A DNA stretch of 16,381 nt from Nitrospira sp. ST-bin4 (GCA_002083565.1 MSXM01000034.1:1-16381), one strand, 5' to 3'. Positions 1-8,428 are shown, counted from the stretch's first letter. Program-made: numbers and translations. Notes: generated by a model from the sequence alone, not told the origin.

Positions 1-1105
1 CTGCAACACCGGCTCCTGCGATAATGGAGGCGACAACGATCACGAGCTGTTTGCCAACCGTCAGGTCGAAGCCGAGCGCCTGGGCAAGGAATACCGCCGC
101 CATTGCTTCATAGAGGGTAATGCCGTCGTTGTTGAGATTGGTCCCCACACAGGCGGCGAGCCGCGATGATTGCGCAGACACATTCATACGTTCAAGGCAC
201 CGGAGCGTCACGGGGACGGTGGCGAGGCTGCTGTTACAGGAGAGCGCAGTCATGATCGCGTCGGCTCCCTGCCCGACATAGACCTTAGGCGATTTTTTCC
301 CGATGAACCAGGCGATGAGCGGGTAATAGATCAGTGAATGGATGGCGAGTCCGGCCAGCATAGCCACAAGAAAAATCCACAAGACCGAGAAGACGCCGAG
401 ACCGGATTTACCGACAACCTGCGCCACGATGCCGAAAACGGCGATGGGAACGATCAGGATGATCCAGCCGAGAATCTTTACCAACCATTCGTAGATCCGC
501 TGGATGGCCTGTACAACCCAGTCGATCGCCCCGCCCGCCTGTGCCGACTTGTTATACAGCGCACGGATGACAACACCAACGACGAGAGCTAGAAGCACCA
601 CCCCGATGATGTTGTGGCTGGAGAATGGCTCGGCAATGGTGCGGGGAATATAGGCTGCAAGATCCTGTAGTGGATGGTCGGATGACGTGTACGTCGGAAC
701 CGTTTTTGCCTCCGGCACGATATGGAGCAGGTCATCCACGTGGCCGTACCACAGGAGGCCCGGCTGCCAACTGTTCATAATGCTCAACCCGATCGTCATC
801 GCGATCGTGACATTCACGAAGCAAATCGTAAGCAATTTGCCTCCCTGGCGTAAGGGGATGGTCGTCCTGATCAGCGCGTCGATGATCGCAAAGAAGATGA
901 GTGGAATGGCCAGAGTCTTGAGGATAGAGACGACGATCAGGCCGAGTGTTCCCAGTTGCTCATTACGAAGGCCCCCCAGATACGAGTCCTGTCCGAACAA
1001 CACGCCAAGGAGTCCGCCACAGGTCACAGCGATCAGCACCTGCTGATAGAGCGGCAACCGGATTTTGCCGGTGGGATGGTGTGCCGGCGACTCGTTGACT
1101 TCCAC
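1..1105 (-). CDS. Dicarboxylate/amino acid:cation symporter (SDF/DAACS family), C-terminus beyond window
   Basis: A secondary transporter of the inner membrane that moves dicarboxylates or acidic amino acids with protons or sodium. Reading the minus strand gives 368 codons without a stop, running off the left edge; family members are about 400-430 residues, so the last transport helices are missing. Seen: many hydrophobic segments, a serine-rich re-entrant hairpin (SCNSSLATVPVT, residues 289-300), and the substrate/cation signature NNDGITLYEA (from residue 325), which corresponds to the NMDGTALYEA motif of GltP/DctA. I chose the GTG at 1103-1105: an in-frame TAG lies two codons before it (on the minus strand), and GGAG sits about 12 nt upstream of it. 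The N-terminus before the first membrane segment is short and hydrophilic. It follows the MoaD-like gene by 103 bp on the same strand, so it may be the last gene of a carboxylate operon. Family confidence is high; the substrate cannot be told. Confidence 0.88.
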   Translation of the reverse strand, partial: MEVNESPAHHPTGKIRLPLYQQVLIAVTCGGLLGVLFGQDSYLGGLRNEQLGTLGLIVVSILKTLAIPLIFFAIIDALIRTTIPLRQGGKLLTICFVNVTIAMTIGLSIMNSWQPGLLWYGHVDDLLHIVPEAKTVPTYTSSDHPLQDLAAYIPRTIAEPFSSHNIIGVVLLALVVGVVIRALYNKSAQAGGAIDWVVQAIQRIYEWLVKILGWIILIVPIAVFGIVAQVVGKSGLGVFSVLWIFLVAMLAGLAIHSLIYYPLIAWFIGKKSPKVYVGQGADAIMTALSCNSSLATVPVTLRCLERMNVSAQSSRLAACVGTNLNNDGITLYEAMAAVFLAQALGFDLTVGKQLVIVVASIIAGAGVA

Positions 1106-1208
1106 AGGGGCGTGCTACTCCAGACACGTGTGACTGCTAAAAGAGATGTCTCAATTTATGGATATGGTGATAACGCAGAGGTAGATAGCACATATCATCG
1201 CAATACAT

Positions 1209-1487
1209 TCATGTAGGGATGTCTCTGGTCCCGTCATAGGAGGTGCGGGATTGAAATGAGAATTTCACCACATCGCCGTTCTTGACCGGTGAATCCTCTG
1301 AACCGATTCGTTTATTCACCGTGATAAGGGTCTCTCTATCGATAAGAAAACGGCGCAGTCCGCCAAGCCGGTCGAGGTTCGCCTCGATCATCTTTTTCAC
1401 CGTCGTCGGCTCCGTCAGGCCGACCTCAAGTTCACTCTCCCCGACCGCATCGCGCAATGTATTACCGAGCACCAGAATGGTCACCAT
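1209..1487 (-). CDS. MoaD/ThiS-like ubiquitin-fold (beta-grasp) small protein
   Basis: A 92-residue protein with the pattern of the MoaD/ThiS sulfur-carrier superfamily. It has an N-terminal beta strand (MVTILVLG), a helix region with TVKKMIEANLDRL (about residues 29-41), then ITVNKRIGSEDSPVKNGD (residues 55-72), the loop that in MoaD/ThiS precedes the final strand. True sulfur carriers end in Gly-Gly, which is adenylated and thiocarboxylated. Here the last strand (VVKFSF) runs into a hydrophilic tail ending RDIPT with no Gly-Gly, so sulfur transfer by the usual chemistry is doubtful. The ATG start is preceded by GAGG four bases upstream. It lies 108 bp downstream of the FAD/iron-sulfur oxidoreductase and 103 bp upstream of the symporter, all on one strand. 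No MoaE, ThiF or other cofactor gene is in view. Fold call is likely; role unknown. Confidence 0.72.
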   Translation of the reverse strand: MVTILVLGNTLRDAVGESELEVGLTEPTTVKKMIEANLDRLGGLRRFLIDRETLITVNKRIGSEDSPVKNGDVVKFSFQSRTSYDGTRDIPT

Positions 1488-1595
1488 GAATCCTCATCCC
1501 TCAAGAGCGTATCGCGTATGGCTGATGGCAAGAATCAAGAATGGATGGATCGAGCAACCGGATTACTCTTTGTCCGTGCCATGAGCCATTCGCCA

Positions 1596-4454
1596 TCAGC
1601 TCTTGTCAGCAGCTTCGTAGGCCTCGTGCAAGAGCTGTGCGACATGTTTGACTTCCACCCGATCGCGCAAGCCATTTTTCAGCTGAATCATGCAGGCCGG
1701 ACAACTCGTCGCCACCACGTCTGCGCTTGACTGCTCGACCGCGCGCGCCTTCCGTTTGAAGATGTTCTGCGCAGTCTCATAATCTTTCACAATGAACGTC
1801 CCTGCACCGCCGGCGCAGCGATCGGCGTCTGGCATTTCGGCAAAATTGACGCCCGGCAATGACGACAAGACCTTGCGCGGCTCCTTGGTCACTCCGGCAG
1901 CCCGCAGATGACAGGATGAATGGTACGTGACGCATTTCGTTCTTCCTGCAGTTTTCCCCATTGGAGGCTGCTGCGAGGACCGCGCGGCAAACTCAGTGAT
2001 ATGCACCACCTTTTTAGCCAGTTGTTCCGCCTGTTGACGCTCGTCCCCTTCCCCCTCGGCAAACAGCGTGGAATAGTCCTTGAGCATCAGCGTGCAGGAG
2101 GCGCAGCCGGTGACAACCGTCTCGTACGGCGCCAGCGACTGGAGATTGAACCGCGCTCCCTCCCGCACCAGATCTTGATGCCCGTAGGTTTGAATCGGCG
2201 TCCCGGAGCAGCGCTGCGGAGGCAGTGCCGGTTCAACGCCGTGCTTCCGCAACACGCCGATCACCGCATCGCCGACACCGTCATCGAAATAGTTCGCTGC
2301 ACAGCCATGAAAATAAGCCACTCCGTTCGGCTGTGGCTGATTCGAACCGGTCGGGATCAATCCCGTATAGCGCTCCCGCAAGTGCTTCACCGCCAGTTTC
2401 GGCAATAACAACTCGTGCGGCAATCGAGCCGTCGAAGCCAGTACTGCCATAACCGGTCTGGTCACTTTCTCGATGATCCATCTGATCCATGGGCGATCCC
2501 ACAGCTGCTGTGTTTTACCGAGCCGTCGCAGCAGCGAATCAAATCCTGTTCCATTGGCTTGCCATTTGAAAATCCAACCGGCCAGGCGATTGGGATGTTC
2601 TGCCCGTTTTTTCAAAATAAGCTCGGATACGTCCACGCCGGCCGGACAAATCGTCCGGCAGGATTTGCAATTGAGGCAGGATTCCACAACCCGCTTGGAA
2701 TTCAGGTAGCTGTAATCCTTGGCCGTCACGATCTCGAACCAGCCCCGCGCACTCATGTCTTCCGATTGGAAGACATCGTAGACCGGGCAGACTGAATTGC
2801 ACTTGGCACAGGTCGCGCAGGACTTAGAGAGCCTTGTATAGTCGATATGGTCGGTAAAGGGCCGGTCGCTGAGCTTAATGCCCGGATTCAGGATATTGGC
2901 GGGATCGAAGGCCTTTTTCACTTGGACAAAAAGGTTATAGAGTTCCTCCCCGAACATCTTTTTCACATACTCGGCCCGGATACGGCCGTCGCCATGTTCA
3001 CCGCAAATCGACCCGTCGAATCGATCCAAGACCACCGAATGAATCTCATGATATGCTTGAACCATCTTCTCAAAGTCACTGGTATCATTTACATTCAATA
3101 GTGGAACAATGTGGGCGTTTCCGTTTCCGATGTGGCCGAAAATTGCCACGGGGACCCGCTGCTCCTTGAAGAACTCCTCTAGATACTGGATCAAATCGCT
3201 GATCCGCTCGGCGCGCACGACCACATCGTCCACAAAATTAATCGGTTTCTTCTGCGGATCGAATCGATAGAGGGTCGGGTACAGCGCTTTTCTGGCTTTC
3301 CAAAGTTGTTCCCGCTGTTCGGGGTCGAAGGCCAGAGTCAGCTCCGACGCAAGCGTGAAGGAACGGCAGATGGCCGCCATCTGTTCTGCCCGCTCATGAA
3401 GATCCACCTCAAAGGAATCGGCCTCTAATTCAATCAGTAATGTCGCCGCCGCGTCAGCCGGCACGCCATGCTTGGCCCGCCCGATCAGATTGAGTGTGTT
3501 GGCATCCATTACTTCCAAGGCGCTCGGCGCCAGCGCGAGCAGGCGCGGCACTGCTTCGCCGACCTCCTGGAGATGACGAAGGTGAATGAGTGCGGTCAAT
3601 GTAGCCTTCGGCTTCTCGACAAGTGACAACCTGGCTTCACTCACGACACCCAAGGTCCCCTCGCTACCCACCAGCAATTTGGGTAGATCGAACCGCCCCT
3701 CCGCCAGCCCATCGGCAAGACCAAAGAGGTTATAACCGCTGCTGTTCTTGCTCACGCTCGGCTTCCTGGCCTGGATTAGATCCGCATGGGTTTGCACCAA
3801 GACAAAAATCTCGCGTAGCGCCGGGATCATCGAGAGCAGGCGTTCAAATGCCGAATCATCCAGTCCGTAGGATTGCGCGTCCAGCCATGTCCCGGAGGCC
3901 AGCCACATCCTCATCCGCTGCACATTGTCCCTTACCGCTCCATACCGCAATGTATGTGGCCCGGACGAATTGTTCGCCAGCATGCCGCCGAGTTTGCACA
4001 TATCGCCGCTGGAAGGGTCCGGTCCGAACATCAATCCGTCGCGCGCCAACTGTTTATTCAATTCGGCAAGGACCATCCCCGGCTGGACACGCGCCCATTT
4101 CTCCTCACGGTTGAGCTCAAGCATTCTATTGAGCCGTGAGACATCCAGGATGATCCCCGACCCAATGGCAGAACCTGTCAGATTCGTGCCGGCGGCTCTC
4201 GGTGTCAGAGGAATACCCCGTGCCACCGCATATTCGATCGTACTGGCGATATCCTCTTCGGACTCGACCAATACGACCGCCTTGGGCATCATCCGATAGA
4301 TACTGGCATCGACGGCATAGGCCGTGAGGGTAGGACCATCGTCTTTGACTTTCGACGAGCCAAGTCGAGCCCTGAGGTCTGTCGCGATAGCGTGAGATCG
4401 TTCCGGAAGGATGAGGGTTGGCGCAGTCATAGGAATATAAACATCGTGGCGCAT
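1596..4454 (-). CDS. GlcD/GlcF-type fused FAD-binding and iron-sulfur oxidoreductase (D-lactate/glycolate dehydrogenase-like)
   Basis: A 952-residue fusion that should oxidise a 2-hydroxyacid at an FAD and pass electrons through iron-sulfur clusters to the respiratory chain. Residues about 40-275 form the FAD-binding PCMH fold (PRAAGTNLTGSAIGSG at 85-100, GGMLANNSSGPHTLRYG at 156-172, LVGSEGTLGVVSEARL at 261-276). The FAD-oxidase C-terminal domain follows, with GHIGNGNAHI (440-449) and GEHGDGR (485-491). Two ferredoxin-like motifs supply C546/C549/C552/C556 and C593/C596/C599/C603. Two CCG cysteine-rich domains follow (C718, C749, C784/C787; then C848, C880, C918/C921), as in GlcF, LutA and HdrB. 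All expected cysteines are present, so it looks active. The ATG at 4454 has no clear ribosome site, and a second ATG at 4430 is possible. The substrate (lactate, glycolate, 2-hydroxyglutarate) is not resolved. The following minus-strand genes may be co-transcribed. Confidence 0.9.
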   Translation of the reverse strand: MRHDVYIPMTAPTLILPERSHAIATDLRARLGSSKVKDDGPTLTAYAVDASIYRMMPKAVVLVESEEDIASTIEYAVARGIPLTPRAAGTNLTGSAIGSGIILDVSRLNRMLELNREEKWARVQPGMVLAELNKQLARDGLMFGPDPSSGDMCKLGGMLANNSSGPHTLRYGAVRDNVQRMRMWLASGTWLDAQSYGLDDSAFERLLSMIPALREIFVLVQTHADLIQARKPSVSKNSSGYNLFGLADGLAEGRFDLPKLLVGSEGTLGVVSEARLSLVEKPKATLTALIHLRHLQEVGEAVPRLLALAPSALEVMDANTLNLIGRAKHGVPADAAATLLIELEADSFEVDLHERAEQMAAICRSFTLASELTLAFDPEQREQLWKARKALYPTLYRFDPQKKPINFVDDVVVRAERISDLIQYLEEFFKEQRVPVAIFGHIGNGNAHIVPLLNVNDTSDFEKMVQAYHEIHSVVLDRFDGSICGEHGDGRIRAEYVKKMFGEELYNLFVQVKKAFDPANILNPGIKLSDRPFTDHIDYTRLSKSCATCAKCNSVCPVYDVFQSEDMSARGWFEIVTAKDYSYLNSKRVVESCLNCKSCRTICPAGVDVSELILKKRAEHPNRLAGWIFKWQANGTGFDSLLRRLGKTQQLWDRPWIRWIIEKVTRPVMAVLASTARLPHELLLPKLAVKHLRERYTGLIPTGSNQPQPNGVAYFHGCAANYFDDGVGDAVIGVLRKHGVEPALPPQRCSGTPIQTYGHQDLVREGARFNLQSLAPYETVVTGCASCTLMLKDYSTLFAEGEGDERQQAEQLAKKVVHITEFAARSSQQPPMGKTAGRTKCVTYHSSCHLRAAGVTKEPRKVLSSLPGVNFAEMPDADRCAGGAGTFIVKDYETAQNIFKRKARAVEQSSADVVATSCPACMIQLKNGLRDRVEVKHVAQLLHEAYEAADKS

Positions 4455-4595
4455 TCTAGCAGGATGCCGAAAACATCCGCCAGCGGCGTGTTTGAATGCC
4501 GTGACTAGTGGTCGATCACACCGTGTTAAGAGAATCGGACCTGGCTCTCCTCAGGCAGCCACTTCCCCGCACAACATTTCCGCCTGCGTCAGACC
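4455..4595. other. Intergenic stretch between the oxidoreductase gene and the hsdR remnant
   Basis: About 140 bp with no open frame I can assign. It lies immediately upstream of the FAD/iron-sulfur gene on the minus strand and so should hold its promoter; TTAACA (minus, 4523-4528) with TAGTCA 16 bp downstream is a poor match and I do not call it. Part of it may be further decayed hsdR sequence, since one minus frame stays open to a TGA at 4551-4553, but I recognise no family residues beyond 4596. Confidence 0.4.
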
Positions 4596-4737
4596 GCGTC
4601 CCCTTAGTACGATGCACTCCTCTCGACGGCGGGTTCGCCCATGGTGATGTCCAGCTCGTATAGCATCTGGTAGCCCGCGCTTTGAGCTAGCCGATGGCGA
4701 TGTCTTCGACGACGGATTCAATCAGCGCAGCTATCAT
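4596..4737 (-). pseudogene. hsdR: Remnant of type I restriction enzyme R subunit (HsdR) N-terminus
   Basis: This stretch keeps the first ~50 codons of a type I restriction endonuclease motor subunit and nothing else of it. The ATG at 4735-4737 overlaps the stop of the DUF262 gene as ATGA and starts MIAALIESVVEDIAI, matching the ESVVE opening of HsdR proteins. A TAG follows after 16 codons. Moving one frame at that point gives LAQSAGYQMLYELDITMGEP and then AVER, which matches the family pattern WL..LGY....(G)PDIAPGEPAAER. Inserting one T before the GG of the sixteenth codon would restore the usual Trp-Leu, so a one-base deletion explains the break. A second frame change follows near 4605-4615, after which VLRGR corresponds to the family's VVL..RL. 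The nuclease and helicase domains are absent. Clearly non-functional; it shows that the cassette upstream was once followed by hsdR. Confidence 0.75.
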
Positions 4738-6878
4738 TCCCTCTGAAGGCGATCTAGCTCAGCGCGGAGTTTAGGAGCGATACGCTCATAGATCAGCGAC
4801 AGCTTCTGCCCAAGCCACTGGTAGACCTCGGGCCAAGACGACTCGTTCCGTAACTCGACGACAGGTAGGTCGATAAACATTCGCCCCCGCTGGCGGCCTT
4901 CCACTTGGTCGAATCCCCAGACTGTGTTGACTAGTTCGTTGTATGCATCCGGGGTAGCACGAATTCCCTCCCATAGAGGAAATGATCCCTCGCGCCAAAA
5001 CCAGACATCGATACCAGCTTTGCCTTGGCGGAGCCCTAGTCGAAGTTCGATACCTATATGCCTTATGCCGGACGGCACCCGGATGGTCCAGCTAGGGCGG
5101 GCCTCGAAGTCTGGAAGCTCAGGATGTTCAGCGACCAAGTAGTCACTTAAACCAGCCCAGAAACGCCGACGAAGTTCGTATCGTCCCGGGCCCTCGTCAT
5201 CATTTCCGGTTTCGTCTTTCGGTCTAATAACCTGTTCTTTTGGACCGATCCAAATGCGGACTGCATCTTTTGCCAGAGACTCGCCTCGTTCCCGAATCTC
5301 ATTTTTGCCCCAGCGCTCATAGCCTACGAGTTCACGGGTTAGCACGATGTTGCTTTGAGCATATCGCGCTCGCTTAGTTTTGAAGGGATGGTTCCAGAGT
5401 TCTTGGTTGTACGCGCTTAACGTCAGGTTGCCGGGACGGTGTAGCCAATCCGTATGAATGCCCTCGGCATCGTCCCCCAATGCTTCAAGCCAAGCCGGAT
5501 TGAGCGTTTGTGGCATCACATGCTCGACCTGCGCTGTCTGCAGGTTCGCTGGCTCCTTGTGGCCTCGCGCACGTTCAAGTGTTTCCAGCACTTCGCGTGT
5601 GTAGCCGCGTTGGTACAGCGGGAACTCGACGAACATCGTTTCGAACATGTGGTCGTCTGGCCAGCCGCGGTCGAGCAGATAGGCCTCCAAGGTTTGGGCC
5701 GAATCACCCTCGTCTTTTGCCAGCGCACGCACGAACATCTGCCCGTAGCCGCGCGAACTCTCGCCACAGACAAAGCGCCGCAAGATAAAACCGCGCAGCA
5801 TTTCAGTGCATTGTGCGAGCTGGGTGGAATCGATCGCGCCAATAGCGCGCTTGTCGAACAGCGCCAGGAGTAACGGATATGTGGTCGAGCTTTCAAGCAC
5901 GTTCAGACCGGCCAGCGCACGGGTCACCTGCTCGCTCTCATCCGCCTCCTGGCTTGATATAACCGCATAGTACCGCACGTACGCCGTCAACGAGCCTGCC
6001 AGCGTCTTCGGCGAAAAACCTGTTGCCTCGTAGCGTGACTCAAAGCTCGTGAACGTGTCTTTGGGCGGCACGTAGCGTCCTCCAGACATCAGGTAGTCGC
6101 GAAAGAAATGCGAGAATCGTTCCTCGTCCAGCGTGCCATCAGCCCGCGCGAAACGGTCTTCCAGTGGCCCCCAGAGAATGCGGTCAAATTCCTCCTGCTC
6201 ATCCGGCGCGACGTGCATAAATACGAAGTTGCGGATCAAGTCCGAAGCTCCGAGCGGCACGCCGGTGCTGTTGAGACTCTTGAAGATGTTGTATGCGTTC
6301 TCCGTTTCGAGAGTCGCGCACATGAATTCGAAGCGCTGGCATACCGTGTCGAATACAAACCGCAACCGTTCCGGCGCATCGACCACGAAGTTTGAAAGCT
6401 GTTCTTCGAAATAAGCGAGCGCGTCGGCCATGCGCCCAGTGGCTTTACCGTTGCCTGTCACGAGTGACAAATAGCTATCGTGATCCCGTTCCTTCGGCAA
6501 CAGCCGATAGTGATGCTCACCCTTCTTCAACGGATGGACGAGGTAGTATTGGTGAATCTCATCTGCCAAATCCGGTTGACCAACTTGGCGCGCGATATTC
6601 CGAATCGCGACCAGAAGAACCGACGATGTGGTTAATCGCTGTTGACCATCAATAAGGTGAAACGTCGTGTGCTGTCCCGGTTGCGGCAGACCGGGGACGA
6701 ACACCAGAAAGCCCATGAAGTGATTGCCTCGTTTGTCCGGACTCTGAATTTCAGTAAGGCTGCCCCAAAGCTTGGCCCACTGCGGTGTTTCCCACCGGTA
6801 GTTACGCTGGAAGACCGGAATCACGTACTGGCTCGGCGAGTAGAGGATCTGACCGAGGGTTTGAATTGACGGTTTCAT
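4734..6878 (-). CDS. GmrSD-like DUF262-DUF1524-DUF4268 nuclease
   Basis: A 714-residue predicted defence nuclease. The N-terminal DUF262 (GmrS-like, ParB/Srx-fold NTPase) has IPVFQRNYRWE (20-30), HFMGFLVF (53-60), the hallmark DGQQR (77-81) and FKSLNSTGVPLGASDLI (199-215). The DUF1524 (GmrD-like) HNH region has VEHVMPQTLN (451-460) followed by GNLTLSAYNQ (483-492) and F499/K500, the His-Asn-Asn-Lys arrangement expected for the nuclease site. Residues about 566-709 resemble DUF4268, often found at the end of such proteins. GmrSD and BrxU enzymes of this class cut phage DNA with modified bases. The ATG start overlaps the stop of the reverse transcriptase gene as ATGA, so the two are probably translated together. 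Its own stop overlaps the ATG of an hsdR remnant. It appears intact. Domain calls are firm; target and any dependence on the reverse transcriptase are inference. Confidence 0.88.
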   Translation of the reverse strand: MKPSIQTLGQILYSPSQYVIPVFQRNYRWETPQWAKLWGSLTEIQSPDKRGNHFMGFLVFVPGLPQPGQHTTFHLIDGQQRLTTSSVLLVAIRNIARQVGQPDLADEIHQYYLVHPLKKGEHHYRLLPKERDHDSYLSLVTGNGKATGRMADALAYFEEQLSNFVVDAPERLRFVFDTVCQRFEFMCATLETENAYNIFKSLNSTGVPLGASDLIRNFVFMHVAPDEQEEFDRILWGPLEDRFARADGTLDEERFSHFFRDYLMSGGRYVPPKDTFTSFESRYEATGFSPKTLAGSLTAYVRYYAVISSQEADESEQVTRALAGLNVLESSTTYPLLLALFDKRAIGAIDSTQLAQCTEMLRGFILRRFVCGESSRGYGQMFVRALAKDEGDSAQTLEAYLLDRGWPDDHMFETMFVEFPLYQRGYTREVLETLERARGHKEPANLQTAQVEHVMPQTLNPAWLEALGDDAEGIHTDWLHRPGNLTLSAYNQELWNHPFKTKRARYAQSNIVLTRELVGYERWGKNEIRERGESLAKDAVRIWIGPKEQVIRPKDETGNDDEGPGRYELRRRFWAGLSDYLVAEHPELPDFEARPSWTIRVPSGIRHIGIELRLGLRQGKAGIDVWFWREGSFPLWEGIRATPDAYNELVNTVWGFDQVEGRQRGRMFIDLPVVELRNESSWPEVYQWLGQKLSLIYERIAPKLRAELDRLQRE

Positions 6879-8428
6879 GTGCCATACCCCTCATCACTTG
6901 GTTCAGTACTCGAACTACCCACTTCGGAGACTGTAAGCTCAGGTGGCTTTATGAAACCAACGTCGTTCGCAGCCATGATCTCAAAAGCATCCTCGTCCCT
7001 GTAGGGACTTACGAACTTCCCTTCACGGGCAAGCTCGTACAGCAACAACCAATACTGGTCGAGCTCATAAAGATCAGATGGATCAAGCCCAGCCACGAAG
7101 GAAAGCACACGCGATTGATGAAGCCGGTCACCAGAGAGGTATAGGAGAAGGAGTGAAACGCAGTCACGTGAAGCCAGGATCTCATCAGCGCAAGCGGCTT
7201 CAACGGTAATGCCATACTTGTTTAGATAGTACAGAGCCCACGCGACTGCGTCGGAGCGGCGTAGCCGCGCATGCTCCAAGGCAAGTTGCCGGAGCTCACT
7301 TACGTAGAGAAACTTGCCGGAAAACATCGTTGAGTCAAAGAGCTTCTCTATCAGCGGCAGTAAAACCGGTTGATGAAAAGACAAGGTCAACGTGTACCGG
7401 AGCACATCGACGTCTGCCATGAACCCGAATTTTCGACTGATCAAGCTCTTGACGGCGTACTTCAATACACTGCCATCTGGTGTCTGCTGCGCAAGCCTGA
7501 CCGCGAGGTTCAGGTAGTTGATCGCGTCGGACGCCGACACCACCGCGCCCTTAGGCAAGGCAAGTGATAACTCTGACACCCAGCCAGCTGCCAGCGCATG
7601 GGGCAAAGGAATAATCTCGGTCTTGCGGATGTTTAGAAGAAGCTTATACTTGGCAAGTTCTTCGGCCAATCGCCGCACGAATCTCTGAGCCTTCTCTTCC
7701 GTCTCGCAATACGCAGTGTAATCATCGATGAATCGCGTATAGACAAACTCGCCGCACAACGTTTCATCGACACGCGCAAGAACTACCTCTGACAAGATGT
7801 TTGAAGTGGCAGGCCCTATAGCAACGCCCTGGGTTTCACCCCTCCTAAGCAACCGCACCTTCTCGTCAAGTTGATTGAACCACTCTGTCTTGTATTTGGG
7901 CGGTTTGTGTTTCTTCGCATAATCGAACCCTACGGCGGCCCATGGTATCGCGTGTGAATAGACACTTGGAAAGCAGTTCGAGATGTCCGTGCGCACCATG
8001 AAGCGCCGACCAAAGGCGCTGCGTACTTTGCGCTTTGTCTTCTCGTAGGACTTCTCATAGTCCATGATGATTATCCGACCGTCGCTGTGCCCAAGTGGTC
8101 GTATTCCGCTAATCTTGTTCTTGGCGATATAATCCAACTTGTCCCAATGCTCATGAATGCACAGCGACAGGTGCGCGTATGCGGTAGGATGGGGAATAGA
8201 GCAACCGCGGGAAACCCCGTTGAAACGCGTGAGCTTATATTCGACAGCATCGTAACCCTGATAGCCATCAACCTTGCGGGGCTTTCCTGCAATGAGCTTC
8301 TTCGCGACATCAGGTGTGAATGCAACGGATGTGAAGATCGGGGGCATCTCCTCTTTAGCCTTCTTCTGTGTCGGGAAGAAATTGTGCTGTAGCAGTGCAC
8401 TCAACACGAAGTCCTTGTCCACGCTCAC
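6875..8428 (-). CDS. UG/Abi-type (defence-associated) reverse transcriptase
   Basis: A 517-residue single-protein reverse transcriptase. Seen: IPHPTAYAHL (78-87) in the N-terminal region, motif A TDISNCFPSVYSHAIPWA (147-164) with D148, motif B TQGVAIGPATSNILSE (199-214), motif C YTRFIDDYTAYC (230-241) with D235/D236, and NIRKTEI (266-272) after it. The polymerase part ends near residue 280. The remaining ~230 residues are mostly helical and have no maturase, HNH endonuclease or Cas1 domain, as in the AbiA/AbiK/UG enzymes that carry a helical-repeat tail. Motif A of the form YPS.Y.HSIPWA is, as I know the family, typical of these defence RTs rather than of group II introns or retrons. Start is GTG, overlapping the stop of the upstream chimeric ORF as GTGA; its stop overlaps the DUF262 start. 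All three catalytic aspartates are present. The UG subgroup cannot be assigned by eye. Confidence 0.87.
   Translation of the reverse strand: MSVDKDFVLSALLQHNFFPTQKKAKEEMPPIFTSVAFTPDVAKKLIAGKPRKVDGYQGYDAVEYKLTRFNGVSRGCSIPHPTAYAHLSLCIHEHWDKLDYIAKNKISGIRPLGHSDGRIIIMDYEKSYEKTKRKVRSAFGRRFMVRTDISNCFPSVYSHAIPWAAVGFDYAKKHKPPKYKTEWFNQLDEKVRLLRRGETQGVAIGPATSNILSEVVLARVDETLCGEFVYTRFIDDYTAYCETEEKAQRFVRRLAEELAKYKLLLNIRKTEIIPLPHALAAGWVSELSLALPKGAVVSASDAINYLNLAVRLAQQTPDGSVLKYAVKSLISRKFGFMADVDVLRYTLTLSFHQPVLLPLIEKLFDSTMFSGKFLYVSELRQLALEHARLRRSDAVAWALYYLNKYGITVEAACADEILASRDCVSLLLLYLSGDRLHQSRVLSFVAGLDPSDLYELDQYWLLLYELAREGKFVSPYRDEDAFEIMAANDVGFIKPPELTVSEVGSSSTEPSDEGYGT

Noticed and set aside
338..1046. Plus-strand ORFs over the first kilobase
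   Set aside because: They are shadows of the minus-strand symporter, which shows consistent membrane helices and family motifs.
1521..1600. 9-bp inverted repeat GCTGATGGC / GCCATCAGC around the 3' end of the oxidoreductase gene
   Set aside because: The arms are more than 60 bp apart, have no T-run, and one overlaps the stop codon; this is likely chance.
3623..4114. Long open frame on the plus strand opposite the FAD/iron-sulfur gene
   Set aside because: Its translation is Arg/Pro/Ser-rich with no family pattern, and it lies antisense to clearly conserved FAD-binding motifs.
5454..5873. Plus-strand frames opposite the DUF262 gene
   Set aside because: Antisense to the conserved DUF1524 region; no domain pattern and no ribosome site.
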